This document shows positions 1 through 7,178 of a stretch of 39,418 nt of DNA, piece after piece (position 1 is the stretch's first letter; each line of letters begins with the position of its first letter). This DNA is from Verrucomicrobiales bacterium (GTDB lineage Bacteria; Verrucomicrobiota; Verrucomicrobiia; Limisphaerales; UBA11320). Where the stretch lies: the NCBI GenBank assembly GCA_016793885.1, contig JAEUHE010000160.1, positions 1-39,418 of the forward strand, in the 5' to 3' direction. The notes under the pieces were generated by a model. That model was given only the letters and a program-made list of their open reading frames with translations. It was not told where the DNA came from and made no database searches. Position numbers and translations under genes: made by a program.

Positions 1-12
1 TAGGGTCTTTGA

Positions 13-435
13 TCATGTGAGAAAATCCGATGCTGGCGGCGGTTCGGTCGACGATCTGGTTCGGCAGTGTGCTAGGCCAGGAGGTGCCGCGACACTCCAA
101 ACGACCAGAAGTGTGTAAGCCGCGAGTGCGATCCCTAGGCAATTTGCGGACATCGCCAATGGACCGAAAGATCCGCCAAGCACTACGAGAAGACTGCCGC
201 AATAGGTCCAGAAAAGTATAGAAACGACGCCCGCCAGCACTCGTGCCCAATGGTTGGGGCGCAGGAGGCAGATACCAACCACCAAAGCAGACAGCGAAAC
301 GACGCAGTCAAAGTAGGTGGCACCAGCAAGCCCAATCCCGGTCCGTACTCTCCGCACCACGTCAACACCCTCGAAAGCCAGCCCTACCGTTCCAGCTGCT
401 ATCCAAATCCCAGAAATGATCCGGTAGTGAATCAT
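13..435 (-). CDS. Hypothetical multi-pass membrane protein
   Basis: A 140-aa protein made mostly of hydrophobic stretches: about four candidate membrane helices at roughly residues 5-22, 40-60, 64-87 and 90-116, followed by a polar proline- and serine-rich tail. I do not recognise the family and no catalytic motif is visible. The ATG start is the first in frame, and no good Shine-Dalgarno sequence precedes it. It is divergent from the basic protein at 625, with a 189-bp spacer between them. It lies in the lower-GC left part of the window, so it may be cargo of the tRNA-Gln element or flanking chromosome; the element's left end was not found. The hydrophobic pattern makes an accidental reading frame less likely but does not exclude one. 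Confidence 0.5.
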   Translation of the reverse strand: MIHYRIISGIWIAAGTVGLAFEGVDVVRRVRTGIGLAGATYFDCVVSLSALVVGICLLRPNHWARVLAGVVSILFWTYCGSLLVVLGGSFGPLAMSANCLGIALAAYTLLVVWSVAAPPGLAHCRTRSSTEPPPASDFLT

Positions 436-624
436 AGATCTGTGTTAGCTGCCGAACTTTGATTAAGCGACCGCTGGTTCGTTTATCAGCGCCGGAACTT
501 TTCCCTCTTTTATCTTCATAAGTCGTTGCTATTGACCTTTCCTTCCTCTGAACCATAGGCCTCCAGTTCGTATATTGCAAGGGGGTATGAGGCGGGTCTA
601 GCCGCTGCTTGGTAAACTCCCCTT

Positions 625-1146
625 ATGGCACCCAAGCCCCAAGCCAATCGTCGTGTCCGGTTGCTCCTATGGCGACTCTTTAACAAGACACCCCTAGCGC
701 TCCCCATAGACACCAAGGCAGAACAGGACGCCGCTAGGGCTGTGAGGATGGACTGGGAAACCTATGAGCGCTTAAAGGCTCAACATCCGGAGCTTTGGGC
801 TAAGGCTGAAGCCAAGCGAACCAAGGCAGTAGCTACTGGCTCCTTCCCTCCTTACCCACCCCAGCTGGCTCGAGCTCGCCAAGTGACCTTGCCAAACAAG
901 CGCAAAGGCCCTGAGAAGCTCGCTAGGCGCAAAGTCGATAAGCACTTGCGAAGGCTTATCCATGATCTGAAGCGCTTGCCTCTGCCTGGACAGATCCAGC
1001 TTAAGACGCATCAGACCAAGCTGGAAGGGTTTGCAAACGCACGCCGAAGTTATGAAGGCCTGGACGCTCCCAGCCCTGACCCTGAAGCCGCTATCTACCA
1101 GGGCCTTCTTGATATCAAGAGCTTAGGGCAAACGAAGCGAGCCTAG
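625..1146 (+). CDS. Hypothetical basic protein, possible element cargo
   Basis: A 173-aa protein rich in Lys and Arg throughout, with a charged helical segment around residues 45-70 and a basic helical segment around 95-125. There is no signal peptide, membrane segment or recognisable enzyme motif; the charge suggests nucleic-acid binding, which is inference only. It is transcribed opposite to the replication and integration genes at its right and converges on the helicase gene across a 404-bp gap. The ATG at 625 has no clear Shine-Dalgarno sequence. The length and open frame favour a real gene, but no homologue is recognised. Confidence 0.5.
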   Translation: MAPKPQANRRVRLLLWRLFNKTPLALPIDTKAEQDAARAVRMDWETYERLKAQHPELWAKAEAKRTKAVATGSFPPYPPQLARARQVTLPNKRKGPEKLARRKVDKHLRRLIHDLKRLPLPGQIQLKTHQTKLEGFANARRSYEGLDAPSPDPEAAIYQGLLDIKSLGQTKRA

Positions 1147-1550
1147 GACCATAGGGCTAAACACCAGGCTTTCGGGCAACCGGTCGCCTAGAGCGCTCGC
1201 AAGCTCTGGCCGTCCATTGACTCTCCAGCCTTCTGCGCCCTGGAGCTTCAGGCCAAAACAAGCCTCAGGAATAGGCCTCTAAAGCCTTCGCTTTGTATGT
1301 GTACACAGAGCTACGAGGCGCTTTGATTGGCTGGGCGGGTGGAGACAGCGGAAGGTCGGGCAAATGCTTCCGTTTCGAACCTCTAAGGGCGGCGGATGCC
1401 ACTCCCCTTTGACCCGGGCAACGCTCCCGGCCTCGCTCCCTCGTTGTAGATGACGGCATGACGTTATATTTTTAATGTCATAAACACACGAAGGAGAGAA
1501 GGGGGAGAGCGCTGCTGGGTGTGGGGTGTTAGCAAATTGGCGTCATGCCG
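1147..1550. other. Non-coding gap with inverted repeats between convergent genes
   Basis: No gene is supported here. The stretch contains a 10-bp perfect palindrome (TGTGTACACA, 1298-1307), a small GC hairpin (CCGGG/CCCGG, 1414-1430), an AT-rich dyad (1458-1481) and a perfect 13-bp inverted repeat (1451-1463 with 1541-1553). It lies between two convergent genes, so some of this may be transcription termination. The density of dyads beside a primase/helicase operon also makes it a candidate replication origin or operator region for the element. Confidence 0.5.
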
Positions 1551-1553
1551 TCA
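1451..1553. repeat. Perfect 13-bp inverted repeat enclosing an AT-rich dyad
   Basis: TGACGGCATGACG at 1451-1463 is exactly mirrored by CGTCATGCCGTCA at 1541-1553, with 77 bp between the arms. The right arm includes the TGA stop codon of the helicase gene. Overlapping the left arm is a second imperfect dyad, ATGACGTTA (1458-1466) with TAATGTCAT (1473-1481), 8 of 9 bp matched around an AT-rich centre. The ATGAC core is therefore present repeatedly in both orientations, as expected for binding sites of a replication initiator or regulator. The function is inferred from position and symmetry only. Confidence 0.6.
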
Positions 1554-2918
1554 CTCCTCAGGATCCGGGTCGTCTGGCGGTTTGATTCGCCACAAACGCT
1601 TCTTGGCCGTCCGCTGTTGCTCTATCCGCTCTGGCTTACACCCTGCCAGGCGTCCTAGGTAAGTTCCGCAAGCGGTGTGGTAGTGAAGGATTCGAGAGGC
1701 TTCATGAGCGCACTGGCTATCTGGTCTTGTCAGCCTCCGCTCCAGTTCCTCAGCCGTGCCCTTCCAGGTTTCGGCTGTTCCGGAGCTGAACAATTCGCCA
1801 TCAACCAAGGAGAGCAATCGCATCTCAGGCGACAAGCTATCGACTGCCTCAAGGATTTCAGGGTGGTGGTAATGAGTCACCCCGAACCGCTGGCACTGAA
1901 GATCTGGAGGAATGTCGTAGTTAACCAGGAAATGTACAAAAGCTGGATACTCGGATTCCAACGCAGTCATGAAGGCTCGTCTTTCCTCATTAGTAGCGGT
2001 GGGCATTGGCATGGGTTTTTTGTATCCACGTAGGAGGATTAGCTTGTCCCTAAGGCTATCGTCGATAGGAGGTAGTACCATCAGATTCTCAGGTTCCGAG
2101 TTGAGGCTGATGGAAAGACGCCAAAAAGGCTTCACCACCAGGGCGTCGCGCCCCTTTGCGTGGAGTCTTTGCGTGGGGTTAACAGTTATGCTTTTGATGT
2201 GCGCCCCCATGTTGCGTCTTGCTCGGATGTCCGTGCTGGCCTGCTCATCCTCAAGCATCAGGTGCTCTGCTCCAAAAAGGTCACTATTGAACGCCGTGGT
2301 TCCACACATGTAAGCGTGGGGCTTCGCTGACCGTCCCCCCAAGATCTCAGTGATGATGGCTTGGCATAGACTCTTGCCGCAACCACGCTCCCCCGCAATC
2401 ACCAGGGCTTGGCCAGCCCTTGGCTCTCCAGCAACAAGCGACTCATAGGCTACCTTGAGCCAGCCGTAAAAATAGTGACGTTGATCAATCCCTTCCTCGG
2501 TGGACTCTAATAAGCCGCTGATCAATTGGTTTATTGTGGGCCACGCTCCTTCAATCGGCGTGATAATTTTGGGCTCGGATGTCACTAAGAACCGCGTGCC
2601 GTTTGCTACGTAGAATCCCTCTTTGTAACCGGCTAGAGGACCTGAGAAATGAACGTCCTTCGTGTTCAGGATTTCTAGAATCACACTATCTGCTTCCGAG
2701 ATGCTGGAGGCTTCGAAGCGGGTCGAGTAACCCAAACTTCGTAGCACCCTCTTGAACTGGTTTTCGTTATGCCCGAACCAGCGACCGCCTTCGTTCTTTA
2801 GTAGAAACTCTTTCGTCTTCACGTCGTAGTAAGCGTCAACTGATGGCTTTGAAGGATCAGACGATGATTTTATTTCGGGAGCCTCGAGCATGATGGGCTC
2901 TTGAATAGTCTCGTTCAT
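1551..2918 (-). CDS. SF3/AAA-type replicative helicase of a mobile element
   Basis: A 455-aa P-loop NTPase of the kind found with primases in phage, plasmid and satellite replication (the primase-helicase/DUF5906-like group). Walker A is GERGCGKS at residues 176-183, and Walker B is LMLEDE at about 220-225. A sensor-1-like asparagine (about N273, in SISLNSE) precedes an Asp/Arg-rich stretch that may hold the arginine finger (about 285-297). The N-terminal 120 residues lack recognisable motifs and may contact DNA or the primase. The ATG at 2918 follows a strong AAAGGAGGT ribosome-binding site and overlaps the upstream primase stop by ATGA, so the two are translationally coupled. Together with the primase it would unwind and prime the element's DNA. 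Family-level assignment is firm; substrate specificity is not known. Confidence 0.85.
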   Translation of the reverse strand: MNETIQEPIMLEAPEIKSSSDPSKPSVDAYYDVKTKEFLLKNEGGRWFGHNENQFKRVLRSLGYSTRFEASSISEADSVILEILNTKDVHFSGPLAGYKEGFYVANGTRFLVTSEPKIITPIEGAWPTINQLISGLLESTEEGIDQRHYFYGWLKVAYESLVAGEPRAGQALVIAGERGCGKSLCQAIITEILGGRSAKPHAYMCGTTAFNSDLFGAEHLMLEDEQASTDIRARRNMGAHIKSITVNPTQRLHAKGRDALVVKPFWRLSISLNSEPENLMVLPPIDDSLRDKLILLRGYKKPMPMPTATNEERRAFMTALESEYPAFVHFLVNYDIPPDLQCQRFGVTHYHHPEILEAVDSLSPEMRLLSLVDGELFSSGTAETWKGTAEELERRLTRPDSQCAHEASRILHYHTACGTYLGRLAGCKPERIEQQRTAKKRLWRIKPPDDPDPEE

Positions 2919-3823
2919 GCCACCTCCTTTAAGGGCGCGAGGTTTAAGAAGTGAACTTCTTGCAGTTTTCCGTTCTCTCTTAGGCCATTTGGCATTCTTA
3001 CAAACTGACAGGGCGACCAGGTGGCGCTGTCGGCCCCCAGCGAGACCGCATACCGAAAGAACCGCAATACAAGAGCCTCCGCTTGGTTCTCTACCAGGAA
3101 CCAGCCATGCAACGACTTGCTTCCTGAGAAGACAACGCAGATCAACGGGGCGAATGTGGCAAGGTGGGTCAGAATGGTGGCGTGGGAATCTAGACTGCCC
3201 TGGTCGAACTCAACCACTAGGAAGCGTCGCGGCCCCGTGTTGTTTAGCGTGTGCTTCGAAGTCCTTCCATCTTTAGTGAGTCCCGACTTAGCTGCCATGG
3301 GATTCGGGACTATGAACTGCATGTTGGCTAGTCGTTCTCCCCATTCCTCGCGTTCAAGGGTGTCAAAGCATCGAGTGCGCCAGCTACAACATAGGAGTGG
3401 ATTTCCTGGAAATAGCCAGCCGATCAATTCATCCGCCCTCGCTTTGATCAGGGCCGATGTAGCTGCCGACAGCTCGTGTAGACGGTCGAGACCGCCACCC
3501 TGCTTCAGAACGGTTTCAAGGCCTTTGGGGTCCACGTTTGGCCACCGTCGTTCCGGCTGGTAGTTCTTTTGCCCTGAGCTACCCGTTGGCCGCCAAGCTA
3601 CCGGAGCACTGTTCCTTATTGCGTCATCTATCTCCGAGGTGGGAACTAGTCTTCCGCATCTCTCAACGCAGCTGGCTATAAACTCGCGCATATCCTCTTT
3701 GTCAGGAAAATGATGGTGCAGATGTCGAGCCGCCGAGAAGAGCCAGCTATGAACTCCAGAGCCCGCCTTGGGCGCGTTCTGGACCATCTCTACCAGAAAT
3801 GAGGGGAACGTTTGCTCGCTCAT
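2915..3823 (-). CDS. Archaeo-eukaryotic-primase-like protein of a mobile element
   Basis: A 302-aa protein whose C-terminal half carries an AEP-style catalytic pattern: an acidic motif after a beta strand (LVVEFDQG, E205/D207), the SGSKSLHGW motif with H239 at 233-241, and an acidic residue (D265) before the RMPNG segment (276-280) common in primases of integrated elements. The N-terminal region (about 20-75) resembles the small helical module seen beside such primases. The gene sits between a small unknown gene and the helicase, with ATGA overlaps on both sides, so all three are probably made from one transcript. The expected role is synthesis of primers for element replication. Some family members are inactive in priming, so activity is inferred from the motifs. 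Confidence 0.75.
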   Translation of the reverse strand: MSEQTFPSFLVEMVQNAPKAGSGVHSWLFSAARHLHHHFPDKEDMREFIASCVERCGRLVPTSEIDDAIRNSAPVAWRPTGSSGQKNYQPERRWPNVDPKGLETVLKQGGGLDRLHELSAATSALIKARADELIGWLFPGNPLLCCSWRTRCFDTLEREEWGERLANMQFIVPNPMAAKSGLTKDGRTSKHTLNNTGPRRFLVVEFDQGSLDSHATILTHLATFAPLICVVFSGSKSLHGWFLVENQAEALVLRFFRYAVSLGADSATWSPCQFVRMPNGLRENGKLQEVHFLNLAPLKEVA

Positions 3824-4164
3824 TCCTTACCCCCTTCCTTCACCAAGGCATCGCAAGCGCTGTCCGCTGTGTTGACCTTGCCGAGCGATAAAGTCGAATA
3901 CAGTGGGTCAAGGGTGGGGGTAAGTTTAGGCTTCTGATAGCTGGCAACCAAGGCAGCAAAGCGCTCCTTGGCATCATCGAGAGAGACCAGGGTCCATCCG
4001 AGCGTTCCCCAGTCTTCGTCCTTTGGATATACCTCTCTCCTGGGATACTCCTTGCCGTGAATGACGCTGGCCTTGAGGGTCTTGATTCTGACCAGCTCCC
4101 AGTGTGGCCTAGCTCCTGAGGCCAGCAGCTTTCGTTCGTAGAGCGCTACGTTGCCCTGTCGCAT
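3820..4164 (-). CDS. Hypothetical protein in replication operon; start uncertain
   Basis: A 114-aa product from the only ATG in the frame. The same frame, however, stays open for 60 more codons upstream, up to the TAA at 4345-4347 that ends the HTH gene. The extra codons read like protein (acidic and Pro/Leu-rich just before the ATG), but no ATG, GTG or TTG is present; only a CTG at 4306-4308 or an ATA could initiate. The gene overlaps the primase by ATGA. No family is recognised; the mix of charged residues and Trp suggests a small soluble protein. It could be a primase partner, or the C-terminal half of a protein that began in the HTH gene. The true N-terminus cannot be settled from sequence. 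Confidence 0.6.
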   Translation of the reverse strand: MRQGNVALYERKLLASGARPHWELVRIKTLKASVIHGKEYPRREVYPKDEDWGTLGWTLVSLDDAKERFAALVASYQKPKLTPTLDPLYSTLSLGKVNTADSACDALVKEGGKE

Positions 4165-4344
4165 CAGGCGCTTAAGGCTATGACCAGCCTGCTCGAATTC
4201 TTCCGGTAACGGTCTTAGCTTGCTATACTCGGCAGTAGCTTCTACGGTCCTGGCAACAGTTGATTCCGACGGTTTATGGCTCTGGTCCGGTGCGCTAACA
4301 TCGGCCAGGGCCTTTCTATTTCTAGGTATTCTTTTAGTCTTTCT

Positions 4345-4575
4345 TTATACGGTTTTGGTTGTGACTTGGAACTTGGCAAGAGCTTCCCGAACGGTTCTCC
4401 ATTCGAAGATGAAAGCTCTTCCTCCTGGTGGGCGAATAGCTGGCAGAATCCCTTCATGGATCCAGCGAGCAACGACCCTCTTGCTTAGCCCTAAGCGCCT
4501 TCTTAGCTCAGGTGTCTTGATGTAACCTTCGATGTTGTTTCGTTCAGCCTGGTGGCTGTCTTTCTTGCGTTTCAT
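4345..4575 (-). CDS. AlpA/excisionase-like MerR-type HTH protein (copy 1)
   Basis: A 76-aa DNA-binding protein of the HTH_17/AlpA/excisionase type. Residues about 18-55 hold the winged helix-turn-helix pattern (Tyr-Ile-Lys-Thr...Leu-Gly-Leu-Ser-Lys...Trp-Ile), followed by the wing (RPPGGRAFIF) and the usual closing Trp-x-x-Val. Such proteins bend the attachment site during excision or switch on int and replication genes. It is a clear paralogue of the HTH protein at 4786-4995, so one may act as excisionase and the other as regulator. A 14-bp palindrome (4591-4604) lies 15 bp upstream of the ATG. The stop codon is in frame with the next gene (see 3820-4164). Confidence 0.75.
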   Translation of the reverse strand: MKRKKDSHQAERNNIEGYIKTPELRRRLGLSKRVVARWIHEGILPAIRPPGGRAFIFEWRTVREALAKFQVTTKTV

Positions 4576-4590
4576 ATGGATTAACTTGGT

Positions 4591-4604
4591 GACCCAACTG
4601 GGTC
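4591..4604. promoter_or_regulatory. Candidate operator palindrome upstream of HTH copy 1
   Basis: GACCCAACTGGGTC is a perfect inverted repeat (6-bp arms, 2-bp centre) ending 15 bp before the ATG at 4575. The position suits autoregulation by one of the two neighbouring HTH proteins. No footprint or second copy was found to confirm it. Confidence 0.35.
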
Positions 4605-4785
4605 TTTAAGGTGCCATTGTATCAGATCCGTTTGAGCCCCCTTTCTGCCCTTCGTTCTCCCTTCAAGTACGTAGTTCTTGCGCGGTTATCCATGACGTTG
4701 ATTCAACCTTGGCCCCTAGGTGACTAGGAGCAACCAGAGCAAACGGACAGGACAGGGACGACTAGGGGGACAGGAGCAGGATGGG

Positions 4786-4995
4786 TCAGATGGTGTTCCT
4801 AAGGAGAGTGGCCCGAACCGTTGGCCAGTGATAAATGACCCGGCGCGATCCAGGCAAACGGACCGAAGGAACCTTGCCGGATTTGGTCCAGTTGTGAAGT
4901 GTCCGCTGACACACTGGCACACGTTGAAGGACCTGAGCTGCTGAGATGAATTCTGAACCGTGTTCGCTTGTTTCTTGTTTTGGATCTTGGGTCAT
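4786..4995 (-). CDS. AlpA/excisionase-like MerR-type HTH protein (copy 2)
   Basis: A 69-aa protein with the same fold pattern as the HTH protein at 4345-4575: an N-terminal Phe-Ile-Ser-Ala-Ala start to helix 1 (about residues 15-20), the recognition region ending in Trp (LHNWTKSGKVP, about 34-44), the wing (RLPGSRRVIY) and a final HWPTV motif. It lies between the integrase and HTH copy 1 on the same strand, with 190 bp to the integrase stop. Small HTH proteins directly behind a recombinase are typical recombination directionality factors, so this copy is the better excisionase candidate, by position only. A 210-bp spacer with no visible gene separates it from copy 1. Confidence 0.75.
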   Translation of the reverse strand: MTQDPKQETSEHGSEFISAAQVLQRVPVCQRTLHNWTKSGKVPSVRLPGSRRVIYHWPTVRATLLRNTI

Positions 4996-5123
4996 AGATG
5001 ACGATGTGACTAATTACTTTTTAGAGCGCTTTGTTGCGTTCCGATACTTTCAATGGCGATACAATTTCCAAGCAGCAAGAGTTTTTTTTAACAAAAAATC
5101 CAAGTGTGCCTGTAGTGCTAAAA

Positions 5124-5146
5124 CCCCTCATTCTACGGGGCGTCAA
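5124..5146 (-). terminator. Weak terminator-like hairpin after the integrase
   Basis: Read on the minus strand, CCCC and GGGG arms (5137-5140 and 5124-5127) enclose a 9-nt loop and are followed by TTTT. The stem is short, so intrinsic termination would be weak. Just before it on the minus strand is TTGACG (5146-5141), a possible -35 element for HTH copy 2, but no good -10 was found at the right spacing. Confidence 0.25.
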
Positions 5147-5185
5147 CATGTTTTTCTGTTTCCGGTTGTGGCTCAGGTGTGTGCG

Positions 5186-6502
5186 CTATTTCGCCAGCTT
5201 GGGTGTGACATTGAACCAGGCTTCTCCATCCGCCTTTGTCATTAAGCCTTTGTAGTTCTTATGGACCATAGTGGGGCTGTTTCCCGCCTGAGCCGCAGTC
5301 TGTCCCTCGTTCGAATACAGTGCGAAGTGAGCCGAGACAAATGAGTGCCGCAGGCCGTTGCGTCGATTCGGGATCTTCAACCGTTCGCGCAGTTTTCCGA
5401 AGTCGATGTGGAACATGTCGTATGACTTCTTCCAGATAGGCCCGCTCTCCATTTCGTGGCCTTTGATCCATTCAGCCAGGGCAGGGCAAATCTGAACGAG
5501 GCGTCGGCTTCTGGTCTTCGCCTTAAATGCTGCGATCTCGATGTGACCCGGAACTCGGAAGATATCTTCCCAGGTGAGCCGCATGATTTCCTTCTCTCGC
5601 AGCCCAGCCAAACCCGCCAAGGCCAAGAACGGTCGGAGTTCCTCGCTCGCGCAAGCCAGCAGCGCTGCCAGCTCTTCTGCCCGGTAAAAATCAATGTCCT
5701 CGGGATCCGCTGGCTCATGCTTGATGTCTCCGCTCTCGAACAGTCGATGATTCGTGGCCAGGTAGTCTTTCTCCACCGCCCATCGAAGGAACATTTTCAC
5801 CACTCCCCGCCGAGCGTTACGAGTCTTCGGAGACGCTCCAATGTGGAGAGCCATGTAGGAGGCGACGTGATCCTTGGCTAACTCGCAGACGTTCAGGCCT
5901 GGGAAGGTGCTGGCGAATTCACGCAGCCAAAGCGATGCCAGATAATGGTATTCTGCCGAGAGCCTGGGTCGCTTGCCATCCTTCGCGATGGTCTTAGCCT
6001 TCCGCAGTTCGATGAACTCCTCCATGGCCTGCTTGAGCTCGACTCGCTTGACCGTAACGACCGAGCTCATGAATCCCTCGACTGCCTCCTTCATGGTGTA
6101 ACCTATCAGCTTCCCTGCCGCTCGAGTATACTCCGAGACCGCCAACACCAGGGAGACCCGTTGTCCGGTCGCTTCACGAAACGCTTTCAATTGCTCCAGC
6201 GCTGCCAGGGCATCGGACGCCTCCTGATTCGTGAGAGCTGGAGCCGTGCTGCCACTGGCTAAATCTCGCACGAGCTTTTCTGCCGCCTCCTTAGCTTCTG
6301 GGAAGGTTGAGTAGCTTGTGACCTTGCGCTTGCCTTCTACGTAACCACTGACACGGAAGAAGGGATAAGACTCGGTCTTCCCATAGATCTTACACTCGGA
6401 TTTGCGGAACCGAATCGTTTTAGGGAACGAATCATCCGAACGCTCCTGGGTGATGGGAATCTGTGCGGAAACTGTGCGGGCGATCTCGTCGCTGGGGGAA
6501 AT
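5186..6502 (-). CDS. int: Tyrosine recombinase (integrase) at tRNA-Gln
   Basis: Phage-type site-specific recombinase. Counting from the extreme upstream TTG at 6637, a core-binding helical domain lies at about 180-295 and the catalytic domain at about 315-470. The catalytic set is Arg347 (GLREKEI), Lys372/374, Arg430 in NGLRHSF, and the tyrosine Y462 (KNYKG). The two canonical His positions read Asn (N428, N453). The N-terminal arm-binding region (about residues 70-130) is well conserved in style, yet no ATG, GTG or TTG lies between the tRNA end (6526) and a GTG at 6271 inside that region. Upstream, the open frame runs straight through the tRNA gene. The start given (ATT at 6502, after GGAG) is a guess. 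The gene reads away from the tRNA, so the element extends leftwards. Confidence 0.88.
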   Translation of the reverse strand: MSPSDEIARTVSAQIPITQERSDDSFPKTIRFRKSECKIYGKTESYPFFRVSGYVEGKRKVTSYSTFPEAKEAAEKLVRDLASGSTAPALTNQEASDALAALEQLKAFREATGQRVSLVLAVSEYTRAAGKLIGYTMKEAVEGFMSSVVTVKRVELKQAMEEFIELRKAKTIAKDGKRPRLSAEYHYLASLWLREFASTFPGLNVCELAKDHVASYMALHIGASPKTRNARRGVVKMFLRWAVEKDYLATNHRLFESGDIKHEPADPEDIDFYRAEELAALLACASEELRPFLALAGLAGLREKEIMRLTWEDIFRVPGHIEIAAFKAKTRSRRLVQICPALAEWIKGHEMESGPIWKKSYDMFHIDFGKLRERLKIPNRRNGLRHSFVSAHFALYSNEGQTAAQAGNSPTMVHKNYKGLMTKADGEAWFNVTPKLAK

Positions 6503-6525
6503 CTCCGTGTTTGCTCCAGAATCAA

Positions 6526-6560
6526 TGGCTGTCCGGCATGGATTCGAACCATGACAAAAG
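6526..6560. other. Putative attachment site at tRNA-Gln 3' end
   Basis: The tRNA 3' half, next to the integrase and oriented towards it, is the standard target for this class of recombinase. The tRNA is complete including CCA, so integration has preserved it. I searched by eye for a second copy of the 3' end (GGCATGGATTCGAACC) in 1-5185 and found only the generic 8-mer TTCGAACC at 1373-1380. The other att site must therefore lie left of the window. The crossover point is not determined. Confidence 0.5.
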
Positions 6561-6599
6561 CCTCCAAAGGGCCTTGTGCTACCATTACACCACCGGACA
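6526..6599 (-). tRNA. tRNA-Gln (UUG anticodon)
   Basis: The minus strand folds as a full cloverleaf: acceptor TGTCCGG/CCGGACA, D arm GTGG...CAC with TAATGGTAG loop, and anticodon stem AGGCC/GGCTT with loop CTTTGGA, giving anticodon TTG. The T arm contains GGTTCGAATCC, followed by discriminator G and an encoded CCA. It is divergent from tRNA-His, with 98 bp between them, and its 3' end borders the integrase gene. Confidence 0.95.
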
Positions 6600-6655
6600 G
6601 ACGGGATGAAACTAAACGACCCAACTGCACCCGCCAAGAAAAAGATTGTGCGATC

Positions 6656-6684
6656 TTGACGACCTCGCCCAGGGTATCTACCTT
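6656..6684 (+). promoter_or_regulatory. Possible promoter for tRNA-His
   Basis: TTGACG at 6656-6661 is followed after 17 bp by TACCTT at 6679-6684, which would place the start a few bases before the tRNA at 6698. The -35 is good and the -10 is poor, so this is tentative. Confidence 0.3.
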
Positions 6685-6697
6685 CTCGCCCCTGGTT

Positions 6698-6776
6698 GGT
6701 GGCTGTAGCTCAGCCTGGTTAGAGCCCCAGATTGTGGATCTGGATGTCGCGGGTTCAAATCCCGTCAGTCACCCCA
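6698..6776 (+). tRNA. tRNA-His (GUG anticodon)
   Basis: Cloverleaf with acceptor GTGGCTG/CAGTCAC, D arm GCTC...AGC, anticodon stem CCAGA/TCTGG with loop TTGTGGA (anticodon GTG), T arm GCGGGTTCAAATCCCG, discriminator C and an encoded CCA. The extra 5' G at 6698 opposite discriminator C is the identity element specific to tRNA-His. Confidence 0.95.
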
Positions 6777-7178
6777 TCTTCCTTTCCTTGCCCCATTCCC
6801 CTCGCGCCTAACCCCGCTTCGTAAGGATTTTCATCCTCCTGGCCCGTACCCCCCCATGTGTTCCATGCCGACCGACGCCAATCGCAGCCAGGCCCCATCC
6901 ACAAGGGACAGACCTCTCTGCTGGCGTCCTCGCTAGGATCGGTCGCGAAGCCGGATCATGCCGAAGTTTCGCTCTGCAGGTGTTTCGCGGTGATCGTGTT
7001 TCTAACCTGTTTTCAATTAATGTGTTGTGGTTGAGATTGGGGGTGGCGAGCAGGCCTGGGGGGTAGGGGGAGGGATGAACCTCCGGGGGGCACCGAGGGG
7101 GAGCACCGTAGTTCTACGTAGGCGTGGGGATGTGGTTGGCTGGAGTGCCGATGTCAGGCTGGTCAATTATCTTCATCC
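6777..7178. other. Intergenic region with G-run cluster, no gene seen
   Basis: No supported gene. The right part (about 7036-7101) is strongly G-rich, with runs at 7058-7063, 7066-7070, 7072-7074 and 7085-7090 that could form a G-quadruplex on the plus strand about 90-120 bp before the metallopeptidase ATG. The rest shows no clear promoter or RNA structure. Confidence 0.4.

Noticed and set aside
1365..1390. Possible second att copy at TTCGAACC (1373-1380)
   Set aside because: Only the 8-base T-arm consensus matches; flanking bases differ from tRNA-Gln, so it is not a credible att site.
4242..4472. 76-aa minus-strand frame overlapping the HTH gene
   Set aside because: It overlaps the better-supported HTH protein and the open frame of the next gene, and shows no recognisable pattern.
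4946..5255. Small plus-strand frames between HTH copy 2 and the integrase
   Set aside because: They overlap the integrase 3' end or the HTH start antisense and have no ribosome-binding site or family pattern.
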